Shown: positions 35,862-45,176 of the stretch, piece by piece
Layout of the letters: each line of letters begins with the position of its first letter
Numbering within the stretch: the stretch's first letter is position 1
Assembly: GCA_900540375.1 (NCBI GenBank)
Contig: UQFS01000006.1
Location: forward strand, 53,358 to 117,357
DNA: 64,000 bases
Origin: an uncultured Prevotella sp.
GTDB lineage: Bacteria > Bacteroidota > Bacteroidia > Bacteroidales > Bacteroidaceae
Reading direction: 5' to 3'
The notes under the pieces: generated by a model
What the model was told of the DNA's origin: nothing
What the model saw: only the letters and a program-made list of their open reading frames with translations
Database searches by the model: none
Program-made: the position numbers and the translations under genes

Positions 35862-36998
35862 ATGCCAAAAGAAATCACATTCGATCGTTTCATACGTTGG
35901 GTAGGAATCGGTGCCGTTGTCTTGGCCGTGTTCCTGCTGGTGGACTATCTGAGCAGTGTGCTGCTGCCTTTCTTCGTGGCGTGGCTCTTTGCCTATCTGC
36001 TCTATCCGATGGTGAAGTTTGTGGAGAACAAACTTCACGTGCGGGTACGTGCCCTGTCGATCATCATCACGATGATCGTGGTCTTTGCCGTCATCGGGGG
36101 GATGCTCTATTTCATCATTCCGCCTATGATCGAACAGTTCCAGCGGTTGTATGTCATCCTCACCCATTGGGTGCATGGGGCGGCACACACCAACGACATC
36201 AGCGGATGGATTTCTAACTGGCTCATCCATAACCAACACACGGTAGAGCACTTCTTCAAGAGCCCCGACTTCACCAATATCTTGAAGAACGTGGCGCCGA
36301 AGGTGTTCTCAGTAGTGAGTCAGACAGCCAGCATCGTGATGAGCATTGTGGCCTCTCTGATCACCTTATTATATATGTTCTTCATCCTGATGGACTACGA
36401 GTTCCTGACTACGAATTGGATTCGTATCTTCCCCGTGAAGAACCGTCCTTTCTGGCATGAGCTTGCCGGAGACGTGGAACGGGAGTTGAACAACTACATC
36501 CGCGGACAGGGCTTGGTGGCTCTATGCATGGGCATCATGTTCTGCATAGGCTTCACCATCATGGATTTCCCGATGGCCATCGGCTTGGGTATACTTATCG
36601 GCGTGCTTGACCTCGTACCTTATCTCCATACCTTCGCCCTCATCCCTACGGCTTTCCTTGCCATGCTCAAGGCTGCTGACACCGGTCAGAACTTCTGGGT
36701 GGTCTTCGGACTGGCCTTAGGACTCTTCGCTTTGGTACAGGTTATCAGCGACATGGTTGTCACTCCGCATATCATGGGCAAGGCCATGGGACTCAACCCT
36801 GCCATACTCTTGCTCTCCCTCTCAGTGTGGGGCGCTATCCTGGGATTCATCGGACTGATCGTTGCCCTGCCGCTGACGACGCTGCTCATCACCTATTGGA
36901 AGAAGTATGTCACCAAGGAGGAGAGCGTCGGTAGGTTGAAAGCTAAGGCTGTCACCCAACAGCCGACGGAGCCCGGCGGCCCAACCGCGGAGGCGTGA
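35862..36998 (+). CDS. AI-2E/PerM family membrane permease
   Basis: A 378-residue integral membrane protein with about eight helices in the AI-2E transporter (PerM/TqsA/YdiK) layout: two early helices (VVLAVFLLVDYLSSVLLPFF, IIITMIVVFAVIGGMLYFI), a long extracytoplasmic segment, then the conserved block GLVALCMGIMFCIGF with GILIGVLDLVPYL and the C-terminal PAILLLSLSVWGAILGFIGL. Substrates in this family vary and include autoinducer-2 and sodium/proton exchange; none can be inferred here. Confidence 0.85.
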   Translation: MPKEITFDRFIRWVGIGAVVLAVFLLVDYLSSVLLPFFVAWLFAYLLYPMVKFVENKLHVRVRALSIIITMIVVFAVIGGMLYFIIPPMIEQFQRLYVILTHWVHGAAHTNDISGWISNWLIHNQHTVEHFFKSPDFTNILKNVAPKVFSVVSQTASIVMSIVASLITLLYMFFILMDYEFLTTNWIRIFPVKNRPFWHELAGDVERELNNYIRGQGLVALCMGIMFCIGFTIMDFPMAIGLGILIGVLDLVPYLHTFALIPTAFLAMLKAADTGQNFWVVFGLALGLFALVQVISDMVVTPHIMGKAMGLNPAILLLSLSVWGAILGFIGLIVALPLTTLLITYWKKYVTKEESVGRLKAKAVTQQPTEPGGPTAEA

Positions 36999-37076
36999 GG
37001 CCTGCTTATGATGATAAGATGCGTACGTGAAGGTGCGTATCTCTATGTCTTGAGCCAATGATAGAAAGTTATCCAC

Positions 37077-38195
37077 ATGAAAAAGACTATATTGTTTTGT
37101 TTCGGGCTTTGTCTCGCGATGCTGTTGCCCTGCATCTCTTCGCAGGCACAGGTCGTCGACTCGCCCCGCAGCTACGCCTATATTGTCAGATATGACAAAA
37201 GCCACACCATTACGCGTCAAGGTTCAGATTTCAATGTTGTGGACTTAGACATGGAGTGGCCCGTGGTGATTGACTCTACGCAGGTCAGTACCTTGCAGCA
37301 GCAGATCGCCTCTACGATATTGATGTCCGATGCTGTTGACTATGATACAGCCATGCACGACTTCCTTGCACGCTATGGCACACCTGTCTCAAGTAAGCTC
37401 GACAGTCTGCCCGATGATCGTCACTTCTGCTATGTCACAGCCTCGGCCACTATCAAAAGCTATAGTCCGGGTAAATATATCGTCTATCAACTTGACCGCA
37501 AGATAGCGCCTCAGTCACTGAGCTCACAGCAGGCTGCCGACGGCCATCTTGTCTGTGTCTATGATCTCCACACCCAGAAGATCCTGCAACTCGCAGATTT
37601 GATGAAAACCTATCAACTGCAATCATCGGGCGGCAGCCCCTTGATCACACTGCTGACAAGTGTACTCAACGACGACGAGTACAACAGTCTTCAATCCGTG
37701 GAGGTGCTGGCTGTGTGGCCGGAGGACTCTCTTGTGGGTATGCGCGTCAGATATGGTTTTAACAATGGTGGCTATACTTCTGAGTTGAAATTGCGCTATG
37801 ACTATGCCAAATCTGTCTTGACTAAGCACTACCGCAACCTTCTGAAACCAGCAGTTGCCCATCGGCCTGTCTATGCCTCATTGCCGCAGAGCTCGGGCAA
37901 AGACACGCTCTGCTATGATCCTGAGGAACTTCCGACAGAGATAGACAAAGATTTGTGCAAACGCTATATGGCCGCCCAAACTATCTCCAGCTACCAAGGC
38001 ACCGGCACGGTGCTTGTCTCCTATGTCGTCGACCGTGACGGGCGACCGTCAGATTTGGCTGTTGTCAACTCTGTCTCGCCATCCGCTGACCGTTGGGCAG
38101 TATCGGTTGTGAGAGGAATGCCAGCTTTAAAACCCGCGATGAAAGGCGGCAAACCCGTCTCCACACGGTTGATCCGAGGATTCAGATTCCAATAA
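37077..38195 (+). CDS. Secreted protein with a DUF3298-like middle and TonB-C-like end
   Basis: 372 residues with a signal peptide (MKKTILFCFGLCLAMLLPCISSQAQ, cleavage near AQ, given in part). The middle (about residues 35-250) resembles DUF3298/RsiV-type periplasmic domains, with a repeated alpha/beta pattern around LQQQIASTILMSDAVDY. The last 85 residues (GTVLVSYVVDRDGRPSDLAV to RLIRGFRF) have the TonB C-terminal pattern of a beta-strand, a DRDG turn and a final R-G-F strand. Such domains often bind peptidoglycan or envelope partners. No function can be assigned. Signal peptide residues 1-25 are the clearest feature. Confidence 0.65.
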   Translation: MKKTILFCFGLCLAMLLPCISSQAQVVDSPRSYAYIVRYDKSHTITRQGSDFNVVDLDMEWPVVIDSTQVSTLQQQIASTILMSDAVDYDTAMHDFLARYGTPVSSKLDSLPDDRHFCYVTASATIKSYSPGKYIVYQLDRKIAPQSLSSQQAADGHLVCVYDLHTQKILQLADLMKTYQLQSSGGSPLITLLTSVLNDDEYNSLQSVEVLAVWPEDSLVGMRVRYGFNNGGYTSELKLRYDYAKSVLTKHYRNLLKPAVAHRPVYASLPQSSGKDTLCYDPEELPTEIDKDLCKRYMAAQTISSYQGTGTVLVSYVVDRDGRPSDLAVVNSVSPSADRWAVSVVRGMPALKPAMKGGKPVSTRLIRGFRFQ

Positions 38196-38259
38196 GGCGA
38201 CAATGAAAAACGGCCTATACACATATTATACATATTACTATAACTAAACTAACAACCAT

Positions 38260-39159
38260 ATGACAACAACAGTAAATCCTTATCATGATCATCATGGAGG
38301 CGGAGGCTTCCATGATGCCCATGCGCATCACCATCATCATCACAGTTATCAGTACTATTACATTCATCATCAGATCAGCCGCTTTCTCCACAAATCATGG
38401 CTCGTGTTGATAACGATTATCGCCTTGCTCTTTATTGGCTTCGTCTTGGCAGCCATCTATGTACCCAACTTTCGCGACAGCCTTCCAAACATTGATGGGT
38501 TCTTCAGCAATGGGGTGAAGTTAACTTCAGCTCTCGGCCGACATGGCCGGATGGACTACGATGGGATCGACATCTCGCATCATCAGGGTGTCATTGACTG
38601 GAATCGCGTCAGTCGTGACACCTGCGTGAAGTTCGTCTACATCAAAGCCACGGAGGGAGGCGACCATATCGATTCTTTTTATCTCAAGAACATTGCCTGC
38701 GCCCGTGCCGCGGGCATTCCTGTCGGTACCTATCACTATTTGACTTCCGGCAGCAGCATTCGACAGCAGTTCCGTCTCTTTTATTCCATCGTCAACCGGC
38801 ACCATCAGGATCTCGTGCCAATGATCGATGTTGAGGAGGAGGGCGTAAAGGGATGGAGCAGGGAAGTGCTGACGGTGAAGCTCGATTCTATGATCCAGTT
38901 GCTTGCTACACACTATCATGGTACACCTATTATATATTGCTACACCCGATTCTTTAATGAACGTCTCTATCCCCGCTTTGCTTCTGTTCCTCTCTTTGTT
39001 TCTCATTTTAGTTCATCCGAACCGCCCTTGTTTGGCAATACCAAGCCACTCTTATGGCAGCATAGTGATGCCGGATTGATCGACGGAATATCCACTCCGG
39101 TCGACTTAGATGTTTTCTCAGAGGGTATGCGCCTTGACAAATTGAAATTGAAACATTGA
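38260..39159 (+). CDS. Membrane-anchored GH25 lysozyme with histidine-rich N-terminal tail
   Basis: 299 residues. The first 37 residues hold 13 histidines, including a run of six (23-28). A single membrane helix (about 46-66, LVLITIIALLFIGFVLAAIY) follows, then a GH25 muramidase domain from about residue 105. Catalytic-face motifs are GIDISHHQGVIDWNRV, KATEGGDHID, TYHYLTSG and MIDVEEEG, and the end LDLDVF-type strand is present as PVDLDVF. The helix probably orients the domain to the periplasm, where it can cut peptidoglycan, leaving the histidine tail in the cytoplasm. Follows the TonB-C-like gene by 64 bp. Confidence 0.88.
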   Translation: MTTTVNPYHDHHGGGGFHDAHAHHHHHHSYQYYYIHHQISRFLHKSWLVLITIIALLFIGFVLAAIYVPNFRDSLPNIDGFFSNGVKLTSALGRHGRMDYDGIDISHHQGVIDWNRVSRDTCVKFVYIKATEGGDHIDSFYLKNIACARAAGIPVGTYHYLTSGSSIRQQFRLFYSIVNRHHQDLVPMIDVEEEGVKGWSREVLTVKLDSMIQLLATHYHGTPIIYCYTRFFNERLYPRFASVPLFVSHFSSSEPPLFGNTKPLLWQHSDAGLIDGISTPVDLDVFSEGMRLDKLKLKH

Positions 39160-39508
39160 TTTTGAACTTTAATTCTATCAAATACTAATGCTTTTTCGTC
39201 TCTTTACTTTCGATTCGTAAGTCTAAATTCTTGATATATATCAATCTGATTATGTGGTAAATGTTACTTACAAATCCAGCCTTTCATATGGTACATAATA
39301 TTCAAATGCTCGTTGTCTGTATACTGGTGTCCGTGTGTGAGCGCTTACATAATGTCATCCTGTTGGCAATATTGCAAGCATAGATAATTTCTTATACTTA
39401 CACTTTGTCTATTTAACCCCCAAATTCTTTCAGAATAGAATTAAATGCTACTTATAAATTATAATCGAAATTTGAGCTAAAAATAATGATAAAATAGTGT
39501 TAAAGGAA

Positions 39509-39540
39509 TTTGGAGATTCGATATAAAATGCATACCTTTG
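39509..39540 (+). promoter_or_regulatory. Promoter of the small MORN-like gene; gap 39160-39582
   Basis: TTTG (39509-39512), 20 bp spacer, TACCTTTG (39533-39540): an exact promoter match 42 bp before the start. The rest of the 423-bp gap is AT-rich and I see no gene or clear structure in it. Confidence 0.7.
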
Positions 39541-39582
39541 CAATGTCTAAAAGAAAAAATAAAACTAAGAAAGAAAACCGAT

Positions 39583-40095
39583 ATGAAGAAGTTGATGATT
39601 TTATCAATGATGTTTCTCGCAGTTCTGAGTGCTTCAGCTCGTAAGCATGTGAGCGAGAGTGCAACTGTTGTTGCGGACACTATCTACTACGCTGCAAACC
39701 AGCAGAACGTACAGGATCGTGGTCAGGCTGCTTACTATCGTCTGCTCAAGCAGGATGGTAAAGGACTCAACAAGGAAGATGTCTTCCAGGACTTCTATAT
39801 GAACGGTAATCTCAAGGCCGAGGGTGGATACAGCTTCATCGATCTCAGAAATGACAAGAACACCGTCCTCAATGGCGAGGTCACCACATACTATATCAAC
39901 GGCAAGGAGAAGCTACATGGCAACTATGTCAACGGCAAGCGCCAGGGCTACTTCACATTGCAGCTCCGTAATGGTGGTGTCGCTGTGGTGGAATACAACA
40001 ATGGTAAGTCTAAATACGACTACTTCATGGTCACCATGCCTGACGGCACACAGGAGAAGCGTCCTTTGATTGAAATTCAGGAGCTTCTTCAGTAA
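39583..40095 (+). CDS. Small secreted protein with MORN/YwqK-like repeats
   Basis: 170 residues starting MKKLMILSMMFLAVLSASA, a signal peptide. The body has three strips of the type MNGNLKAEGGY, INGKEKLHGNYVNGKRQGYF and the related LRNGGVAVVEYNNGKSKYDY, which is the MORN/YwqK repeat theme. No enzyme motif is visible. Start set at ATG 39583 because the in-frame TTG upstream lies in the promoter box. It has its own promoter and terminator, so it is a single-gene unit. Function unknown. Confidence 0.75.
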   Translation: MKKLMILSMMFLAVLSASARKHVSESATVVADTIYYAANQQNVQDRGQAAYYRLLKQDGKGLNKEDVFQDFYMNGNLKAEGGYSFIDLRNDKNTVLNGEVTTYYINGKEKLHGNYVNGKRQGYFTLQLRNGGVAVVEYNNGKSKYDYFMVTMPDGTQEKRPLIEIQELLQ

Positions 40096-40204
40096 CCGGG
40101 GGCCATCGTCCAATTGATACAAAATCAGTCTAAATACATCTTATTTTCATAAATAGAATCTCTCTTACAATAATAATACGATTTATTTTTTAATTTCTTT
40201 TATT

Positions 40205-40238
40205 AAGCCCTTTGTTCGTGAGAATGAAGGGCTTTTAT
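40205..40238 (+). terminator. Terminator of the MORN-like gene
   Basis: AAGCCCTT (40205-40212) pairs with AAGGGCTT (40227-40234), followed by TTATT; three more pairs (TTC/GAA) lie inside a 2x2 internal loop. Confidence 0.8.
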
Positions 40239-40492
40239 TATGTCCATACGCATCTTACGTTTTGATGAATCCCGGAAGATATCTTAAGTGATAGCGCATC
40301 GTTGGTTGGGCAGATGCCCGGCTTTCCTTCTGATGATGCAAGTTGTTGTGTCCTGAATATTATTTATCATAATTTCCATTATATCATTTAGGTGACTTCG
40401 TAGCCTCAGAAGGTCTTCTTCTTAAGTAACTATAAGCTATCGCACTACCCACAGCTGACGAGACCGGTTAGTATCTCGTTTGTCTTGTAAGA

Positions 40493-40870
40493 TGACAATT
40501 TTCCGCCTCTGAGAATCGATTCTTTTCGACGAGACCATATCCTCACCTGATTTTTGCGAAAATCAGTGGTGTTTTATAATTATCTGTGAAACAACAAGTT
40601 ATAAACATACGCCTTTTGCGACACAATGAAAAGGCCCTTTTCTTACATAATTCTATAGAGATTTTCATGTCATTACGCCTATTTCATCCGATGAAAAAGG
40701 CGTAATGACCGAATGAAAAAGGCGTAATGATCAGGTCAGAGTACCGAGATGAGCGCATCAAAGTACCTTTCTGTGCTTCAGACAAGGCAAAAATGAGGCT
40801 ACGAAACCACAAACGCCTCTTTCTCGTTCTCTATTTTGAAAGTTGTGACGAACCTACTTTTATCAAGATA
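40493..40870 (+). repeat. Dispersed intergenic element, copy B (contains 22-bp-phased palindromic array)
   Basis: Copy B, inside the 1036-bp gap 40096-41131, which otherwise holds only the upstream terminator and the downstream promoter. The head starts TGACAATTTTC and then GCCTCTGAGAATCGATT, 28 of 29 bases identical to copy C. The array begins 176 bp later at 40669, in 22-bp units (40669, 40691, 40713, 40735, 40757, probably continuing). Units 1 and 2 form 20-bp arms with one mismatch around a one-base centre, and units 2 and 3 are direct copies of ATGAAAAAGGCGTAATGA. Between head and array AAAAGGCC and TTCTnTAGA are shared with copy C. A tail with GAAAGTT and CGAAC is shared too. Confidence 0.85.
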
Positions 40871-41082
40871 AATACGCATTGGCCGACAGACATTGCTTTC
40901 GCAACCTGTCGTCGTTAATCCATTCAGCCTCATAGTGAGTCGTGAATCTTTCACATCTCTACCATCAACATCCCAATCATCTGCTGATGCATTTGGCGGC
41001 CTGCTCGATTAATTTTCTCTCATCATTAGATAAAAATATTAAATTTAGTCTTGAAACAGCGTCTATTCTCCTTGCTTTTTGC

Positions 41083-41090
41083 TACCTTTG
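41083..41090 (+). promoter_or_regulatory. -7 box for the DUF2723 gene
   Basis: TACCTTTG, 41 bp before the ATG. Probably drives the DUF2723-deacetylase pair. Confidence 0.6.
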
Positions 41091-41131
41091 CAAAGTTTTT
41101 ATTGCAATAACACAATTATAGGTTAATAATA

Positions 41132-44100
41132 ATGAAGCAGTACAGATTAGTGGACAATGTGCTGGGATGGCTTGTGTTTGCCATAGCAGCCTTTACCTAT
41201 TGCTCCACCATCGAGCCGACAGCCTCGTTTTGGGACTGTCCTGAGTTTATTACCACAGGCTATAAACTTGAAATCGGCCACCCGCCTGGGGCGCCGTTCT
41301 TCATGCTCACAGCCAATCTGTTCAGTCACTTTGCCAGTGATCCCAGTCAGGTAGCACGCATGGTGAACACGATGAGCGCACTGCTCTCGGCCACCACGAT
41401 TCTCTTCCTTTTCTGGACGATCACCCATTTGACACGCAAGCTGATTGTCAGAGACTGGTCGTCACTGACGTTGGGTAAAACCATCGCCATTGAGGCCAGT
41501 GGTGTTGTGGGCGCTCTGATTTACACATGGAGTGACACATTCTGGTTCTCCGCTGTGGAGGGTGAGGTTTATGCCTACTCATCGGCGTTCACTGCCATTG
41601 TGTTCTGGTTGATATTGAAATGGGAAGACCATGCCGACGAGCCACATTCCGACCGCTGGCTGGTACTCATTTTCTATATGACAGGTCTGAGTATTGGCGT
41701 GCACCTGCTCAACCTACTGTGTCTGCCTGCCATCGTGCTGGTCTACTGCTATCGTCGTTTCCCAAACATCGAGCTGAAAGGTTCTCTGATCGCTCTTTTG
41801 GTGTCTTTTGTGCTGGTAGCTGCCGTGCTCTACGGTGTCATCCCGGGCATTGTCACTGTGGGTGGCTGGTTTGAGTTGCTTTTCGTCAATGTGTTGGGGT
41901 TGCCTTTCAACACGGGCTTGGTCATCTACATCGCTTTGCTGGTGGCTTCTACCCTTTGGGCTATCTACGAGAGCTATGTCGGACGCAACAAGAAACTGGA
42001 AAACATCTCTACCCTCTTGGCTTTTGCGCTGATCGGCATTCCGTTTGTCGGCTACGGCTGGCATGCTGTTGTGTGCGGCATCATCATCCTCGCCATCGTC
42101 TGGTGGATGTTCAACCGCAAGAAGATGGTTGATAAGAAGCCGGTTTATCTCGTCAGTTCTCATCTGAAGAATACCGTGCTGCTCTGCATGCTGATGCTGA
42201 TGATTGGCTACTCAAGCTATGCGCTCATCGTCATCCGCTCCGTTGCCAACCCGCCGATGGACCAGAACTCACCGGAGGATATCTTCACGCTGGGTTCCTA
42301 TCTCAGCCGTGATCAGTATGGCAGCTATCCCCTGCTCTATGGTCAGGCCTATACCTCGCAGGTCGCTTTGGAGCAGGACGGCAACATGTGCAAGCCTAAG
42401 ATGACCGAGGGCGCACCTATCTACAGCCGTAAGGAAAAGGCTTCCAAGAATGAGAAGGACTCATACTTCATCGTTTCTCACCACAACAATTATATCTATG
42501 CGCAGAACATGCTCTTCCCCCGTATGTGGGACAGCAACCATGCTCAGGATTATGAGAGTTGGATGGGCGGCGTAGATGGTACTGAGGTTCCTTACGACCG
42601 TTGCGGTGAGCAGATGACCGTGAAGATGCCGTCACAGATCGAAAACATCAAGTTCTTCCTCTCCTACCAGTGCAACTTCATGTACTGGCGCTACTTCATG
42701 TGGAACTTTGCCGGCCGACAGAACGACATCCAAGGCAATGGAGAGCCTGAGCACGGCAACTGGATCACGGGTATCCCATTCGTCGACAATGCCCGTCTCG
42801 GTGATCAGAGCAAGCTGCCTGATGACTTGAAGATGAACAAAGGTCACAACGTCTTCTATTGTCTGCCACTGCTCTTGGGTCTCATCGGACTCTTCTGGCA
42901 GGCCTTCCGTGGCCGCCGCGGCATCCGCCAGTTCTGGGTGGTCTGTTTCCTGTTCTTCATGACAGGTCTTGCCATCGTTGTCTACCTCAATCAGACGCCG
43001 GTACAGCCACGTGAGCGTGACTATGCCTACGCCGGTTCGTTCTATGCCTTCGCCATTTGGTGTGGTATGGGCGTAGCAGCGCTTGTAGACTTGATGAAGA
43101 AGTATCTCAAGGTCGAAAGTCCGATTGCTATCGGTGCCCTTAGTCTCGTGTGCCTGCTCGTACCTGTTCAGATGGTCAGCCAGACATGGGATGACCACGA
43201 CCGCTCAGGCCGTTACACCTGCCGCGACTTCGGACGCAACTATCTGATGACGCTTCAGGACAAGGGCAATCCGATCATTTTCACCAACGGCGACAACGAT
43301 ACCTTCCCACTCTGGTACAACCAGGAGACCGAGGGCGTACGTACTGACGCACGTGTCTGCAACCTCAGCTATCTGCAGACCGACTGGTATATCGACCAGA
43401 TGAAGCGTCCGGCCTATGGCTCGCCTTCCGTGCCTATCACTTGGCCGCGTCTCGACTACTGCTCGGGAACCAACGAATATGTCGAGGTCAACCCAAGTCT
43501 GAAGTCACAAGTCCTCGACTTCTACAAGAAGAACCCGATGGCCGCTAAGGCTCAGTTCGGTGACAATCCATTCGAGTTGGCCAACGTGATGAAGTATTGG
43601 GTACGTTCCAAAGACGCAGACATGCACGTCGTCCCGACCGATACGCTCTACGTCACTATCGATAAGAACGCTGTCAAGCACAGTGGTATGATGATGGCCA
43701 GCGACACAATTCCCGACCGTATGGTCATCTCGCTCAAAGGCAAGAACGCTCTGTACAAGAACGACTTGATGATGTTGGAGATGATTGCGCACTGCAACTG
43801 GACGCGTCCTATCTATGTCGCTCTGACCGTGGGCCAGGAGAACTACATGAATCTTGGTGACAACTTCATTCAGGAAGGTCTTGCCAACCGCATCTCGCCG
43901 TTCACGACCAACGCTCCGGGCGCTAAGAACTACGACACGCAGAAGGTCTACAACAACCTGATGTCCCGCTACCGCTACGGTGGTCTGAGCAAGCCGGGTC
44001 TGTATATCGACGAGACCGTCATGCACATGTGCTACACCCATCGCCGTCTCTTCGGTCAGCTTGCCCTTCACCTTATCGCCGAGGGACAAAAGGCCAAGGC

Positions 44101-44461
44101 ACTGAAAGTGTTGCAGAAAGCTGAGAAAGAACTCCCTACTTATAATATTCCGATGAACTACATGAGCGGGGGCAACGACATTGCACGGGCCTACGCCATG
44201 TTGGGTCAGAAGAAGAAAGCCTTGGAGATCATCAACCAAGTGTGGAAGAATGCCAGCCAGTATGAACAGTACTATCTGAGCGAGGAAGGCATCAGGTTCC
44301 AAGGTTCTCAGCGTGACTGCCTCATGCAGCTGTCGATTATGACTGAAATGTCAAAGATCACAGAACTGGTTGACCCATCTTTGGCCAAGAAACAAGGCAG
44401 CCAGATCGACGCTTACTATCGCATGTATGTAGGAAAAGGCGGTCAGCAGTTAGGTCAGTAA
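41132..44461 (+). CDS. DUF2723 family multi-pass membrane protein (TMEM260/GT117-like)
   Basis: 1109 residues. The N-terminal half carries about 12 membrane helices and the DUF2723 signature: EPTASFWDCPEFI, KLEIGHPPGAPFFML and SVEGEVYAYSSAFTAIVFW-like strips (here AVEGEVYAYSSAFTA). A large extracytoplasmic C-terminal part includes FTNGDNDTFPLWYNQETEGV and helical TPR-like repeats (ALKVLQKAEKEL, AYAMLGQKKKALEII). The family is related to eukaryotic TMEM260, a protein O-mannosyltransferase, so an O-glycosyltransferase using a lipid-linked sugar is the best guess. It precedes a polysaccharide deacetylase gene by 4 bp. Confidence 0.85.
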   Translation: MKQYRLVDNVLGWLVFAIAAFTYCSTIEPTASFWDCPEFITTGYKLEIGHPPGAPFFMLTANLFSHFASDPSQVARMVNTMSALLSATTILFLFWTITHLTRKLIVRDWSSLTLGKTIAIEASGVVGALIYTWSDTFWFSAVEGEVYAYSSAFTAIVFWLILKWEDHADEPHSDRWLVLIFYMTGLSIGVHLLNLLCLPAIVLVYCYRRFPNIELKGSLIALLVSFVLVAAVLYGVIPGIVTVGGWFELLFVNVLGLPFNTGLVIYIALLVASTLWAIYESYVGRNKKLENISTLLAFALIGIPFVGYGWHAVVCGIIILAIVWWMFNRKKMVDKKPVYLVSSHLKNTVLLCMLMLMIGYSSYALIVIRSVANPPMDQNSPEDIFTLGSYLSRDQYGSYPLLYGQAYTSQVALEQDGNMCKPKMTEGAPIYSRKEKASKNEKDSYFIVSHHNNYIYAQNMLFPRMWDSNHAQDYESWMGGVDGTEVPYDRCGEQMTVKMPSQIENIKFFLSYQCNFMYWRYFMWNFAGRQNDIQGNGEPEHGNWITGIPFVDNARLGDQSKLPDDLKMNKGHNVFYCLPLLLGLIGLFWQAFRGRRGIRQFWVVCFLFFMTGLAIVVYLNQTPVQPRERDYAYAGSFYAFAIWCGMGVAALVDLMKKYLKVESPIAIGALSLVCLLVPVQMVSQTWDDHDRSGRYTCRDFGRNYLMTLQDKGNPIIFTNGDNDTFPLWYNQETEGVRTDARVCNLSYLQTDWYIDQMKRPAYGSPSVPITWPRLDYCSGTNEYVEVNPSLKSQVLDFYKKNPMAAKAQFGDNPFELANVMKYWVRSKDADMHVVPTDTLYVTIDKNAVKHSGMMMASDTIPDRMVISLKGKNALYKNDLMMLEMIAHCNWTRPIYVALTVGQENYMNLGDNFIQEGLANRISPFTTNAPGAKNYDTQKVYNNLMSRYRYGGLSKPGLYIDETVMHMCYTHRRLFGQLALHLIAEGQKAKALKVLQKAEKELPTYNIPMNYMSGGNDIARAYAMLGQKKKALEIINQVWKNASQYEQYYLSEEGIRFQGSQRDCLMQLSIMTEMSKITELVDPSLAKKQGSQIDAYYRMYVGKGGQQLGQ

Positions 44462-44465
44462 CCCT

Positions 44466-45077
44466 ATGTTTATAGAGCAACCCGCTAAATGGCTCCGTTG
44501 GCTCTATCCAAATGCCCTGTGGCGAATGGATAAGAGCGAGCGGGCCGTATATCTCACGTTCGACGACGGACCGATTCCGGAATCGACACCGTTTATCCTT
44601 GACACCTTACGAAAGTTCGGTGCCAAGGCTACGTTTTTTATGGTTGGAGAGAACGTTCTGCGCAATCACGACCTCTACAACCGCATTGTCGAGGAAGGCC
44701 ATCAGGTTGGCAATCACACGTTCAACCATATCGGAGCTTTTAAACATTGGACGATCACCTACGCGATCAACACGGCACAAGCCAACGAGCTCATCAAATC
44801 CCATCTCTTCCGGCCACCGCATGGTTGGATGCGCCACTCTGAGTACTGGTGGCTGCAAAGGAAATACAAGATTGTGATGTGGGATTTGGTGACCCGTGAC
44901 TATTCCAAATGGCTGACGGCGCAGGACGTTTTCAACAATGTCAAACGCTTTGCACGCAACGGTTCCATCATCACCTTCCACGATTCGTTGAAGAGTATCG
45001 ACAAGCTGAAGATCGCTTTGCCCTTAGCGCTGCAGTGGCTCAAGGATCAAGGCTACGAGTTCAAGATCATCGAGTGA
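44466..45077 (+). CDS. Polysaccharide deacetylase (NodB fold)
   Basis: A 203-residue carbohydrate esterase family 4-type protein. The catalytic DD motif is in YLTFDDGPIPEST, the metal histidines in VGNHTFNHIG (H-x3-H), and the RPPYG motif appears as FRPPHGWMRHS. Motif 4 is MWDLVTRDYSKW and motif 5 IITFHDSLKS. No signal peptide, so it may act in the cytoplasm or be membrane-attached by its tryptophan-rich N-terminus. Four bases behind the DUF2723 gene, so co-expression is near certain. Target sugar unknown. Confidence 0.88.
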   Translation: MFIEQPAKWLRWLYPNALWRMDKSERAVYLTFDDGPIPESTPFILDTLRKFGAKATFFMVGENVLRNHDLYNRIVEEGHQVGNHTFNHIGAFKHWTITYAINTAQANELIKSHLFRPPHGWMRHSEYWWLQRKYKIVMWDLVTRDYSKWLTAQDVFNNVKRFARNGSIITFHDSLKSIDKLKIALPLALQWLKDQGYEFKIIE

Positions 45078-45176
45078 GCCTGGAGAAAGGAATGAGCTTG
45101 CTGCTTAGCAGCCCTTGCTGAGCGGCAGGCACAGCCGCCAAGTTTCTTTTTATCAAACCATAACGCCAACAAAGAG

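Noticed and set aside
40493..40560. TPP riboswitch (THI box) suggested by CTGAGA followed by ACCTGAT in copy B
   Set aside because: The required GGGTAATGCC-type arm is missing, ACCTGAT is absent from copy C, and the downstream genes are not thiamine-related.
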